NCBI GenBank assembly: GCA_021741795.1
Contig: JAIOXC010000077.1
Location: forward strand, 1 to 6,370
DNA length: 6,370 bases
Direction of reading: 5' to 3'
DNA from: Ilumatobacteraceae bacterium
GTDB lineage: Bacteria > Actinomycetota > Acidimicrobiia > Acidimicrobiales > Ilumatobacteraceae
Part shown: positions 1 to 6,319 of the stretch, in pieces
Layout: each line of letters starts with the position of its first letter
Numbering within the stretch: position 1 is the first letter of the stretch
Notes under the pieces: model-generated
What the model was told of the DNA's origin: nothing
Database searches by the model: none
Seen by the model: the letters and a program-made list of their open reading frames with translations, nothing else
Position numbers and translations under genes: made by a program

Positions 1-151
1 TAAATGCAGTACCCATCGTCACTGTTGCCGAAGCGATACCACCCCATGCGGTTGTTTGTCCAAGAATGTCTTGAATGACGAATGCACCGACTGTGACCGC
101 AGCAGCAAGCGCTGCAGAGCCAGCAATCTGGCTCAGAACTAAGACGCGCAA
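1..151 (-). CDS. MFS transporter, N-terminal fragment (cut by window edge)
   Basis: This is the beginning of a gene that continues past position 1; about 50 codons are visible. From the TTG at 151 the translation begins LRVLVLSQIAGSAALAAAV, then GAFVIQDILGQTTAWGG. That is a hydrophobic first helix, a short polar loop and the start of a second hydrophobic stretch, typical of the N-terminus of actinobacterial major facilitator superfamily permeases. The substrate cannot be inferred. The start is uncertain. TTG at 151 is the first standard start codon in frame, and only a weak AGAAG lies before it. The frame stays open back to a TAG at 203-205, and its upstream residues (TPSEIAAIQKRT) look like real coding sequence. 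It lies on the same strand as the tRNA and 99 bp beyond it. The family call is fairly good; the start is weak. Confidence 0.6.
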   Translation of the reverse strand, partial: MRVLVLSQIAGSAALAAAVTVGAFVIQDILGQTTAWGGIASATVTMGTAF

Positions 152-208
152 GGTGCGCTTCTGAATGGCCGCAATCTCGCTAGGTGTGTAGAGCGTAACT
201 ATCTAAAT

Positions 209-214
209 ATCGTA
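209..214 (-). promoter_or_regulatory. Possible -10 element for the MFS gene
   Basis: TACGAT on the minus strand fits the TAnnnT pattern of a sigma-70-type -10 box. Transcription would start around 199-203, at the edge of the open frame of the MFS gene, which would suit a leaderless mRNA. A TTGAAC lies upstream, but with a spacer of about 23 nt, so it is a poor -35. This is a weak call made from pattern alone. Confidence 0.2.
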
Positions 215-250
215 GGTGATTACTCACTCGGCCTTGCGTTCAAACTCTTG

Positions 251-333
251 TGTCGAAGAGGGGACTTGAACCCCTACGCCCTTTCGAGCGCCAGCCCCTC
301 AAGCTGGTGCGTCTGCCATTTCGCCACTCCGAC
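251..333 (-). tRNA. trnL: tRNA-Leu, anticodon GAG
   Basis: This 83-nt tRNA folds by eye into a class II cloverleaf. The acceptor arm is GTCGGAG with CTTCGAC (one G-T pair) and discriminator A. The D stem is GCG/CGC. The anticodon stem is CCAGC/GCTGG around the loop TTGAGGG, giving anticodon GAG (window 298-300), which reads the leucine codons CUC and CUU. The long variable arm expected of tRNA-Leu is present. The T arm is AGGGG, loop TTCAAGT, CCCCT. The 3' CCA is not encoded, since CAAGAG follows, so it must be added after transcription. It sits 36 bp after the secG stop on the same strand with no obvious terminator or convincing promoter between, so it may be cut from the secG transcript. 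Confidence 0.95.
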
Positions 334-369
334 GTGGTACTGCTATTTCTACTTACTGCTTATTACTTC

Positions 370-606
370 TTATGCGAGAAGCAAACCCAATGCCACGACC
401 GTAAACACCCACACGAGTGCGAACACGGTGGTGATGCGGTTGAGGTTGCGCTCTGCTGCGGCACTACCCAATGCAGCAGAACCACCGCCACCAAACATGT
501 CGCTGAGCCCACCGCCGCGACCGCTGTGGAGTAACACTCCGACGATCATGGCAAGCATGGAAACCACGTTGACAACGATGGTGATGACTTTGATGAACTC
601 TCTCAC
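370..606 (-). CDS. secG: Preprotein translocase subunit SecG
   Basis: SecG is the small accessory subunit of the SecYEG channel in the cytoplasmic membrane and assists SecA-driven export. The 78-residue product has the standard SecG size and layout: a first membrane helix at about 5-26, a glycine-rich cytoplasmic loop LLHSGRGGGLSDMFGGG (25-41) that is the family hallmark, a short linker rich in Ala, Ser and Gly, and a second helix at about 58-77. The start is GTG at 606, preceded by TAGGAT seven bases upstream. The gene begins only 19 bp after the oppF stop with no terminator seen, so it is probably read from the opp transcript, although an internal promoter inside oppF cannot be excluded. 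tRNA-Leu(GAG) follows at once. Function is unrelated to peptide uptake as far as the sequence shows. Confidence 0.93.
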   Translation of the reverse strand: MREFIKVITIVVNVVSMLAMIVGVLLHSGRGGGLSDMFGGGGSAALGSAAAERNLNRITTVFALVWVFTVVALGLLLA

Positions 607-625
607 GGGCTAAATCCTACCGTTG

Positions 626-1597
626 TTACTCTGGAAAATGGCAGGCCGAAAGTTGTCCAGTCGGGCGTACAACCAATTGTGGCTCGGAACTTGCACACAA
701 TTCAGTGGCCTTCCAACAACGCGTTCTAAACCGACATCCAGTAGGTGGATTGACTGGTGAAGGAACATCTCCCTCTAACATGATTCGTGAACGCGATCGT
801 TCAGTGGTTGGATTTGGAACGGGAACGGCAGAGAGCAGGGCCTTCGTGTACGGATGCGTTGGGTGTTCGTAAATTGACTTCTTGTCACCTATCTCAACGA
901 TCTTTCCCAGATACATCACCGCAACTCGATCAGCGATATGACGAACCACCGATAAGTCGTGGGCAATGAATACATACGACATGCCAAGTCGCTTCTGCAG
1001 ATCACTAAACAAATTGACTACACCAGCCTGGATGCTTACATCGAGTGCCGATACGGGCTCGTCAAGAACAATTAATGCGGGGTCGAGCGCCAAAGCACGC
1101 GCAATGCCAACGCGCTGACGTTGGCCACCCGAAAATTCGTGGGGGAATCTTTTTGCGTGGTCAGCCGCTAAACCAACCAACTCGAGGAGGCTTGCAACTT
1201 TGTCTTCGTGATTACCTGCAACTCCCTGAACTACAAGGGGTTCGGCAATTGAAGAACCGACAGTCATCTTGGGATCGAGCGATGCAAACGGATCCTGGAA
1301 CACAATCTGCATCTTGCGACGTATCTGCCGCATTTCTTCGAAGCTCAACCCACTCAGAATTTTACCTGCAAAGGAGATAGTCCCAGATGTGATGTCGAGC
1401 AACTGCAAAATGCAACGCCCAACAGTTGTCTTGCCAGAACCAGACTCGCCGACAATTCCTAGTGTCTGACCTTTGTCGAGAGAAAAAGAAACATCCGAGA
1501 CAGCCTGAACAATTCTTTTAGTTTTACGAATTCCGCTATTGGCTCGCAACTCAAAGTTCTTCACGAGGTTCTCTACCTGCAAGAGAGGATGATTCAC
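626..1597 (-). CDS. oppF: Peptide ABC transporter ATP-binding protein, OppF/DppF type
   Basis: This is the second ATPase of the importer; it pairs with the OppD-like subunit under the permeases on the cytoplasmic side. The product has 323 residues, normal for the family. Visible motifs are Walker A GESGSGKT (50-57), Q-loop Q101 in VFQDPFASLDP, ABC signature FSGGQRQR (155-162), Walker B ALIVLDEP with catalytic Glu180, D-loop SALD, and switch His213 in IAHDL. After the ATPase core comes the C-terminal peptide-transporter extension (HPYTKALLSAVP, then GCRFRTRC), with cysteines 288, 294, 301 and 319 spaced as in the iron-sulfur-type motif of this family. The GTG start at 1597 was chosen because it forms a GTGA overlap with the oppD stop and follows AAGGCAGG. 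An open frame reaches upstream to 1639 but lies inside oppD. All catalytic residues are intact. The gene is the last of the transporter set, 19 bp before secG. Confidence 0.92.
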   Translation of the reverse strand: MNHPLLQVENLVKNFELRANSGIRKTKRIVQAVSDVSFSLDKGQTLGIVGESGSGKTTVGRCILQLLDITSGTISFAGKILSGLSFEEMRQIRRKMQIVFQDPFASLDPKMTVGSSIAEPLVVQGVAGNHEDKVASLLELVGLAADHAKRFPHEFSGGQRQRVGIARALALDPALIVLDEPVSALDVSIQAGVVNLFSDLQKRLGMSYVFIAHDLSVVRHIADRVAVMYLGKIVEIGDKKSIYEHPTHPYTKALLSAVPVPNPTTERSRSRIMLEGDVPSPVNPPTGCRFRTRCWKATELCASSEPQLVVRPTGQLSACHFPE

Positions 1598-2580
1598 GAC
1601 AAACCTGCCTTCATCACAAGTTCTTCGGCACGAATACATGCTGTTTCAAGATCGCCAAAAGCTCTGAGCGGTGGCAACGAAACAAGACAGGCATCAGTGG
1701 CATGAGAACATCGAGGAGCAAAACCACAGCCTGGAGGTGGCGTCAACATATTCGGCGGGAAGCCAATAATTGGTGTAAGGCGTTCTACCCCTTCGTGAGG
1801 AAGAGATGCCAACAAACCTCGTGTATACGGATGACTCGGGTGATCAAACAATGCATCGACACCACCCTTTTCAACATTGCGTCCCGCATACATCACATTG
1901 ACACGGTCAGCAACACGTGCAATTACACCGAGATCGTGCGTGATGAGTACTACTGCAGTACCGAAATACTTCTGAACTCTCTCAATCACTTCCAAAATTT
2001 GCGCTTGAACTGTTACATCCAAAGCCGTTGTTGGCTCGTCGGCAATGAGAACCTTTGGGTTGTTGGCAATCGCGATGGCAATCACCACTCGTTGGCGCAT
2101 GCCACCCGAGAACTCGTGCGGATATTGGTGTGCACGTTCAGCAGCTTGCGGAATACCGACAATATCCAGCAACTCGACCGCGCGATTCGCAGCATCCTTG
2201 TCGCTCATCTTTGGTTGATGTGCCTTTAACATTTCAACAATCTGATCACCAATGCGATGGACGGGATTGAGCGCCGACAACGGGTCTTGAAAAATCATTG
2301 ACATCAGACCGCCACGCATGTTGCGCAAGACTTTGTTTGAAGCACCGATCATCTCTTGCCCGTTGAGTGTGACCGATCCGGTCACCTTTGCGCGATGTGG
2401 CAATAACCCCATTGCAGCAAGAAACGTCACCGACTTGCCGGATCCACTCTCACCCACAACGCCCATCATCTCGCCTTCGTGAACATCAATATCTACACCA
2501 CGAACTGCTTCCAGTGGACCCAATGGAGTGTCGAACGTAACACGCAAATCACGAATGGATAGAACCAACTCGCCCATCAT
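1594..2580 (-). CDS. oppD: Peptide ABC transporter ATP-binding protein, OppD/DppD type
   Basis: This is the first ATPase of the importer. The product is 328 residues long, typical for OppD/DppD. It shows Walker A GESGSGKS (43-50), Q98 in MIFQDPLSALNP, signature FSGGMRQR (157-164), Walker B VLIADEP with Glu182, D-loop TALD (185-188), and His215 in LITHDL. The signature GMRQR here against GQRQR in the next gene is the usual way to tell OppD from OppF. The C-terminal extension carries PPGCGFAPRC and cysteines 285, 291, 298 and 315 (spacing C-x5-C-x6-C-x16-C), which matches the cysteine motif known to hold a 4Fe-4S cluster in some OppD proteins. The ATG at 2580 overlaps the oppC stop as ATGA, after an AAAGGGGGGA ribosome site. 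A second ATG directly follows at 2577 and could equally be used. The ligand is inferred to be peptide from family membership only. Confidence 0.93.
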   Translation of the reverse strand: MMGELVLSIRDLRVTFDTPLGPLEAVRGVDIDVHEGEMMGVVGESGSGKSVTFLAAMGLLPHRAKVTGSVTLNGQEMIGASNKVLRNMRGGLMSMIFQDPLSALNPVHRIGDQIVEMLKAHQPKMSDKDAANRAVELLDIVGIPQAAERAHQYPHEFSGGMRQRVVIAIAIANNPKVLIADEPTTALDVTVQAQILEVIERVQKYFGTAVVLITHDLGVIARVADRVNVMYAGRNVEKGGVDALFDHPSHPYTRGLLASLPHEGVERLTPIIGFPPNMLTPPPGCGFAPRCSHATDACLVSLPPLRAFGDLETACIRAEELVMKAGLS

Positions 2581-3491
2581 TCCCCCCTTTCCAAACGAGG
2601 GTCAGTGGCGTCACGCAATGCGTCACCAATGAAGTTAATGGCCAACGAAATCAATACCAATGCAAAACATGGAAACACTGCAATCCACCAATAGCCAGAC
2701 TGCACTGCTCCTTTCGCTGCACCAACCAAGATGCCTAACGATGTGCCACCGTCACCGGCTTGTGGTCCGTACCCAAAGAAAGCAAGAGTTGATTCCGCAA
2801 TGATTGAACCGACGACTGCAAATGAAAGCGCAACCATGATTGGCCCAATTGAATTAGGTAAGAGATGTCGACGAACGATGTAGCGACGAGTTGCACCCAC
2901 AGCCCTTGCAGCCTCGATGAACTCTCGTTCTTTCAGCGCCAGTATCTGACCTCGAACGATTCGTGCAACGCCCATCCAGCCAAAAAAGGACAACAAAAAC
3001 ACAACGAATCTTGGCGATGACTTGTCGCCAATAATGGCCGTCAACCAACCGATACCGCCGATGGTATTGCGCACAACAAGTAACGCAACCAAAAATGGAA
3101 ATGCCAAAAACAAATCGGTTACGCGCATCACGACGTCATCAAATCGTCCACCCCGAAATCCGGCAACAGCACCGATAACGCATCCAACAACTGTCGAAAT
3201 CAACGCACTGAACAAACCGATGATGAGCGAAACGCGGATGCCATAGATCAAACGGCTGTACATGTCACGACCAATTTCGTCAGTGCCAAACCACGCCATC
3301 TTTTGAGGTGGCAAAAAAGTGTTTGGTGGTTTTCGAACCTGCTCGTTAACGCCATATCGAGCAGTAAGCGGAGACAAAATCACCGCAAGCACCATCACTG
3401 CAAGCAATACACAACTCACGACGGCGGCCTTATGTGAAAGGAACCGGCGCATAGCCATGCGCTTAGGTGAAATCGTTGCAAACTCAGTCAA
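2577..3491 (-). CDS. oppC: Peptide ABC transporter permease, OppC/DppC type
   Basis: This is the second channel-forming subunit of the importer, in the cytoplasmic membrane. From the chosen start it has 304 residues, normal for OppC/DppC. It has a cytoplasmic N-terminus, a first helix at about 22-41, the conserved periplasmic-side motif WFGTDEIGRDMYSRLIYG (67-84), then about five further helices. The EAA coupling loop, which docks on an ATPase, is clear at about 191-215 (FIEAARAVGATRRYIVRRHL, then LPNSI). The C-terminus ends in the usual GDALRDATDPRL. The start was set at TTG 3491: AAGGA lies six bases upstream and the gene then overlaps the oppB stop by 8 nt. The open frame extends to an ATG at 3533, but that would overlap oppB by 50 nt and add an unlikely hydrophilic tail. 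No damage is seen. Confidence 0.92.
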   Translation of the reverse strand: MTEFATISPKRMAMRRFLSHKAAVVSCVLLAVMVLAVILSPLTARYGVNEQVRKPPNTFLPPQKMAWFGTDEIGRDMYSRLIYGIRVSLIIGLFSALISTVVGCVIGAVAGFRGGRFDDVVMRVTDLFLAFPFLVALLVVRNTIGGIGWLTAIIGDKSSPRFVVFLLSFFGWMGVARIVRGQILALKEREFIEAARAVGATRRYIVRRHLLPNSIGPIMVALSFAVVGSIIAESTLAFFGYGPQAGDGGTSLGILVGAAKGAVQSGYWWIAVFPCFALVLISLAINFIGDALRDATDPRLERGE

Positions 3492-4458
3492 GACGAATCC
3501 TTGGATCCAAAAATGCATATGACACATCGGCAATGAGGTTGAACATCAATGTCGATGCGACTACAAGAACCATCCATGGCATCAACAATGGAAAGTCGCC
3601 TGTGTCAAATGCCGACAAAAAGTACATGCCCATTCCGGGATAAGCAAAAATATTTTCAGTGATAATAAGACCACCAATGATTGAACCAATGTCGAGAGCC
3701 GCAATCGTCACGACAGGTATCAATGCATTGCGAACACCATGCTTAAACAAAATCTGGCGTTCGCTAATTCCCTTCGAACGCGCGGTACGCATATAGTCGG
3801 AATTAAGAACATCGAGCAATGAAGATCTCATGTAACGGCTATACACGGCAATGATCTGAATTGCAACAACAATCGTTGGTAATGCCATGTGCTTGAGCAT
3901 CAGAATCAAATCGAAGCCCGTATGCCCAGGTGGATATACGCCGGATGTTGGGAAAAGCGTATGTCCAAACCATCTCGACCAATACACGGCAAAGAGCAAT
4001 TGAAACAACACTGCAGTGATGTACGGCGGTATTGAGATTCCCAAAAATGCTGCAGTGTTCACCGTAACGTCGCGTCGACTACCCGGCTTGAGAGCGGCGA
4101 ACATTCCTACCATCAACCCGACTGTGACCCCAACGAACGTTGCAAGTGAACCTAGACGAACCGTGTTCACCATTGAGTCCTTCAAGGCAGGCCAAACCTC
4201 ACGGCTACCTTTGATACTGCGCGGCCAATTGAATGTCACAAAATTCTTTAGCCAATTCAAATATCCGAGCACATAATTTGACGACAGCCCGTTCACAGAC
4301 TTGTATTGTGCAATCTTCACTTTTGTCGCACGAGGATTTGCGCGCAGATAACTCGCCAGAGGGTCAGTGCCTAACCGGAGGGCTATGTAGACAAGAAAGG
4401 TGACCAAAAGCAGAGTGGGTAATGCCCAACCCAATCTTCTGATCGTAAACCTCAGCAT
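3484..4458 (-). CDS. oppB: Peptide ABC transporter permease, OppB/DppB type
   Basis: This is the first channel-forming subunit, paired with the OppC-like protein. The product is 324 residues, normal for the family. The N-terminus LRFTIRRLGWALPTLLLVTF is the typical OppB opening and first helix. A large extracytoplasmic segment follows (about 30-97), then helices at about 98-122, 135-160, 186-207, 245-268 and 290-312. The EAA loop is at 221-250 (DYMRTARSKGISERQILFKH, then GVRNALIP), and the conserved FAYPGMG motif is at 271-277. The C-terminus is the usual YAFLDPRIRL. The ATG start at 4458 follows a strong GAGGAG site seven bases upstream, and the frame fits the family start well. It is the first gene after the intergenic hairpin, so its expression may be lower than that of the binding protein. 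Confidence 0.93.
   Translation of the reverse strand: MLRFTIRRLGWALPTLLLVTFLVYIALRLGTDPLASYLRANPRATKVKIAQYKSVNGLSSNYVLGYLNWLKNFVTFNWPRSIKGSREVWPALKDSMVNTVRLGSLATFVGVTVGLMVGMFAALKPGSRRDVTVNTAAFLGISIPPYITAVLFQLLFAVYWSRWFGHTLFPTSGVYPPGHTGFDLILMLKHMALPTIVVAIQIIAVYSRYMRSSLLDVLNSDYMRTARSKGISERQILFKHGVRNALIPVVTIAALDIGSIIGGLIITENIFAYPGMGMYFLSAFDTGDFPLLMPWMVLVVASTLMFNLIADVSYAFLDPRIRLD
3498..3502 (-). promoter_or_regulatory. Ribosome binding site deciding the TTG start of oppC
   Basis: AAGGA lies six bases before TTG 3491, inside the last codons of oppB. This spacing supports TTG 3491 over the ATG at 3533. Confidence 0.65.
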
Positions 4459-4465
4459 GCCTTAT

Positions 4466-4471
4466 CTCCTC
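4466..4471 (-). promoter_or_regulatory. Ribosome binding site of oppB
   Basis: GAGGAG lies seven bases before ATG 4458, after the hairpin and a run of six T on the transcript. It lets oppB initiate on its own rather than by coupling to the binding-protein gene. Confidence 0.7.
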
Positions 4472-4499
4472 GAGTACGCAAAAAAGCATTCCAACAACG

Positions 4500-4543
4500 C
4501 AAAAGGTGCGCAGACCAAATCTAACCGACTCGGTCTGCGCACC
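4500..4543 (-). terminator. Strong intergenic hairpin with T tract (partial terminator or mRNA stabiliser)
   Basis: GGTGCGCAGACC (4505-4516) and GGTCTGCGCACC (4532-4543) form a perfect 12-bp inverted repeat with a 15-nt loop. In the transcribed (minus) direction the stem is followed directly by TTTT and, about 20 nt on, by six T (4480-4485). The stem starts 28 nt after the binding-protein stop. The position, between a binding-protein gene and its permease genes, fits a leaky terminator or a 3' stabilising structure that gives excess binding protein. The T tract is short, so read-through into oppB is expected, and the downstream genes show no clear promoter of their own. Confidence 0.75.
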
Positions 4544-4571
4544 ATCAATGCGTTTTAACTACTTGCTAAGA

Positions 4572-6296
4572 CTAAAGAACCTCTACGGTTGCTTCGCCAG
4601 CAAGCAGGTTGGTTACTACATACTGACCATCATTGGTCGTTGTGTAGGCGCCTGGGCTTACTGGGAATGCTGTTGTCCACACCATCCATGAAGAGTTTGC
4701 ACACTCCGTGATTGGGTTCAAGCACTCTGGCCACTGCTCGGCACCGATAACGATTTGTCCATCGCCATCAACGTCGGTCCATTGGTCAAAGTTTTTAAAT
4801 GCTTGGTAGTTGTTCAACTCGCCGTCAACCGGACCGCCCACCTTGTCAGTGCGCCAGAAACCCGACTTCGGGAATTGGAACAATGGCAACAGGATTGAAT
4901 CCGCAGACATCAATTTGAGTGCTGACTTAATCTTCTCGGCTCGTGCTGCTGCATCAACTTCGATGTCTGCTGCGTGGAGCAAATCTGAAGCTTCTGCGTT
5001 GCACCAACCACTGCTGTTTTGACCGATGTTGCCATTGGCTTCAGTCGGAATCAAGTCACAAGCGAATGAGCTTGTGAGGTAAGCAGGGTCTGGTGGAGCT
5101 GTCGAGATGTACATCGCCAAGTCGTAGTCCAACGCTGGCAAACGCTTCTGGAAGTAACAAGCTGCATCACAGTTATCTGCACGCACATCGAAACCTGCTG
5201 CTTGCAGCAATGGAATCAAATATGCCTGTGTGCTCTCGCGACGGCCGTTGCCGGTGTTGATAATCCAACGGATTTTTGGAGCTGTCTTTCCTTCTTCAGC
5301 CCAGAAACCATTCTCATCCTTTGACCAGCCTGCGTCTTCCAACAGTTTGGCAGCAGCATCAGGATCGAAGCTGTTTGTGAATTCGTCACCGTTGCAGTAC
5401 AGACCTGGAGTGATCGGGCCACACTGCAAGAGTGTCGCTGTTTCAGCAATTGGAATGTAGATCTGTTGAAACAATGCTTCGCGATCGATTGACTTCGAAA
5501 ACGCTGCACGGAAAGTTGGGTTTGCGAACGGACCACACTTCGATTGGAAGTACAACGCTTCGTAGTCGCCACCGAACTCGACCTTTGATGCAATGTTGTC
5601 TTGCTTCAGTGCCGCAGCAGTTTCACCGCTGTACTGAGGGTACATAAAGTCAACTTCGCCAGCCTTCAGTGAAGCATTTGCTGTATCACTATCGGCTTTT
5701 GGAACCATGACAATTTTTGGAGCTACAGCTTTGTCAGTACCCCAATAGTTCTCGTTAGGAACATAGACAAGTTGATCCTTGCTCCACGATTGCATCTTGT
5801 ATGGACGTCCGGAGAACGGAAGCAATTCGGCAAAATCGCCAGACACGTCAGCAGTGTTTGACACTGATGCTGCCTTGATCAAACCACCGAACAATCCGCG
5901 CCATGGAGCGTAGACAGACTTCAATGTGACGACGACTTGCTTGTCACTTGTACCGGCCTCAACCGACGTGATCTGGTCGTAACCAGATGTCGAGATCGAG
6001 CCAGGTGTATTCAACGATGCATCAAAAGTTGCCTTAAAGTCAGCAACGGTGATTGGTGAACCGTCTTCCCACACTGCTTCAGGAGCAATGTCGTAGGTCA
6101 CTTTCATTCCGTTGCCAGCTGCAGCTGGTGCGGCGTAGTCGTATGACACATCCGCACACTGTTCGATGGTTGGATATGCAGACTCTGCAGCAGGAGCTGC
6201 AGTGTCGCCTGATGAACTACCGCCACAAGCTGCCACTACAAGTGACAACGTTGCTAAACCGGCAGCCAGCAGGCTGAGTTTGTTGGTTTTCTTCAC
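4572..6296 (-). CDS. Family 5 (OppA/DppA-like) substrate-binding lipoprotein, apparently circularly permuted
   Basis: This is the extracellular ligand-capture subunit of the importer, probably for peptides; the true ligand is unknown. The 574-residue product has a signal peptide (KK near the start, hydrophobic 7-23) and a lipobox VVAAC with lipid-modified Cys24, then a low-complexity linker. Family 5 landmarks follow: VTYDIAPEAVWEDGSPIT (66-83), the PYK...W...NENYWG block (165-186), APKIVMVP (192-199), LKAGEVDFMYP (210-220) and TFRAAFSKSIDREALF (261-276). The domain's usual opening strand is missing here but appears at the C-terminus (IVIGAEQWPECLNP, 515-528, to NLLAGEATVEVL, 563-574), joined by DVDGDG (508-513). 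Ten cysteines besides Cys24 suggest disulfides. GTG at 6296 was chosen for its GGGGAGG site and signal peptide; the frame is open upstream to 6347. It is the first gene of the operon in view. Confidence 0.92.
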   Translation of the reverse strand: MKKTNKLSLLAAGLATLSLVVAACGGSSSGDTAAPAAESAYPTIEQCADVSYDYAAPAAAGNGMKVTYDIAPEAVWEDGSPITVADFKATFDASLNTPGSISTSGYDQITSVEAGTSDKQVVVTLKSVYAPWRGLFGGLIKAASVSNTADVSGDFAELLPFSGRPYKMQSWSKDQLVYVPNENYWGTDKAVAPKIVMVPKADSDTANASLKAGEVDFMYPQYSGETAAALKQDNIASKVEFGGDYEALYFQSKCGPFANPTFRAAFSKSIDREALFQQIYIPIAETATLLQCGPITPGLYCNGDEFTNSFDPDAAAKLLEDAGWSKDENGFWAEEGKTAPKIRWIINTGNGRRESTQAYLIPLLQAAGFDVRADNCDAACYFQKRLPALDYDLAMYISTAPPDPAYLTSSFACDLIPTEANGNIGQNSSGWCNAEASDLLHAADIEVDAAARAEKIKSALKLMSADSILLPLFQFPKSGFWRTDKVGGPVDGELNNYQAFKNFDQWTDVDGDGQIVIGAEQWPECLNPITECANSSWMVWTTAFPVSPGAYTTTNDGQYVVTNLLAGEATVEVL

Positions 6297-6302
6297 TATC
6301 GA

Positions 6303-6309
6303 CCTCCCC
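6303..6309 (-). promoter_or_regulatory. Ribosome binding site deciding the GTG start of the binding-protein gene
   Basis: GGGGAGG lies six bases before GTG 6296, ideal spacing. The product then starts with the charged end of a lipoprotein signal peptide, which rules out the longer frame from 6347. Confidence 0.8.
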
Positions 6310-6319
6310 GTCGAATTAG

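Noticed and set aside
200..250. Terminator after the tRNA gene
   Set aside because: No stem followed by a T run was found between the tRNA and the MFS gene.
248..613. Plus-strand open frames opposite secG and the tRNA (248-613 and 250-534)
   Set aside because: They run through the tRNA-Leu gene and antisense to secG, are of low-complexity composition and resemble no family.
1597..1639. Upstream ATG extension of oppF
   Set aside because: It lies within oppD and adds residues not typical of the family. GTG 1597 forms the usual GTGA overlap with a good ribosome site.
1702..2229. 175-codon plus-strand open frame
   Set aside because: It is fully antisense to the oppD-like gene, whose catalytic motifs are intact, and shows no recognisable domain.
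3491..3533. Upstream ATG extension of oppC
   Set aside because: It would overlap oppB by 50 nt. TTG 3491 has a well-placed AAGGA and a short overlap.
4506..4691. 61-codon plus-strand frame over the hairpin and the 3' end of the binding-protein gene
   Set aside because: It is antisense to a real coding end, and the intergenic part is explained by the inverted repeat.
4758..4775. Full EF-hand or dockerin calcium site in the binding protein
   Set aside because: Only the first half of the pattern is present and position 12 is Ala, so a complete EF-hand is not supported.
5216..5593. 125-codon minus-strand open frame in another frame of the binding-protein gene
   Set aside because: It lies wholly inside the real gene and has no family resemblance.
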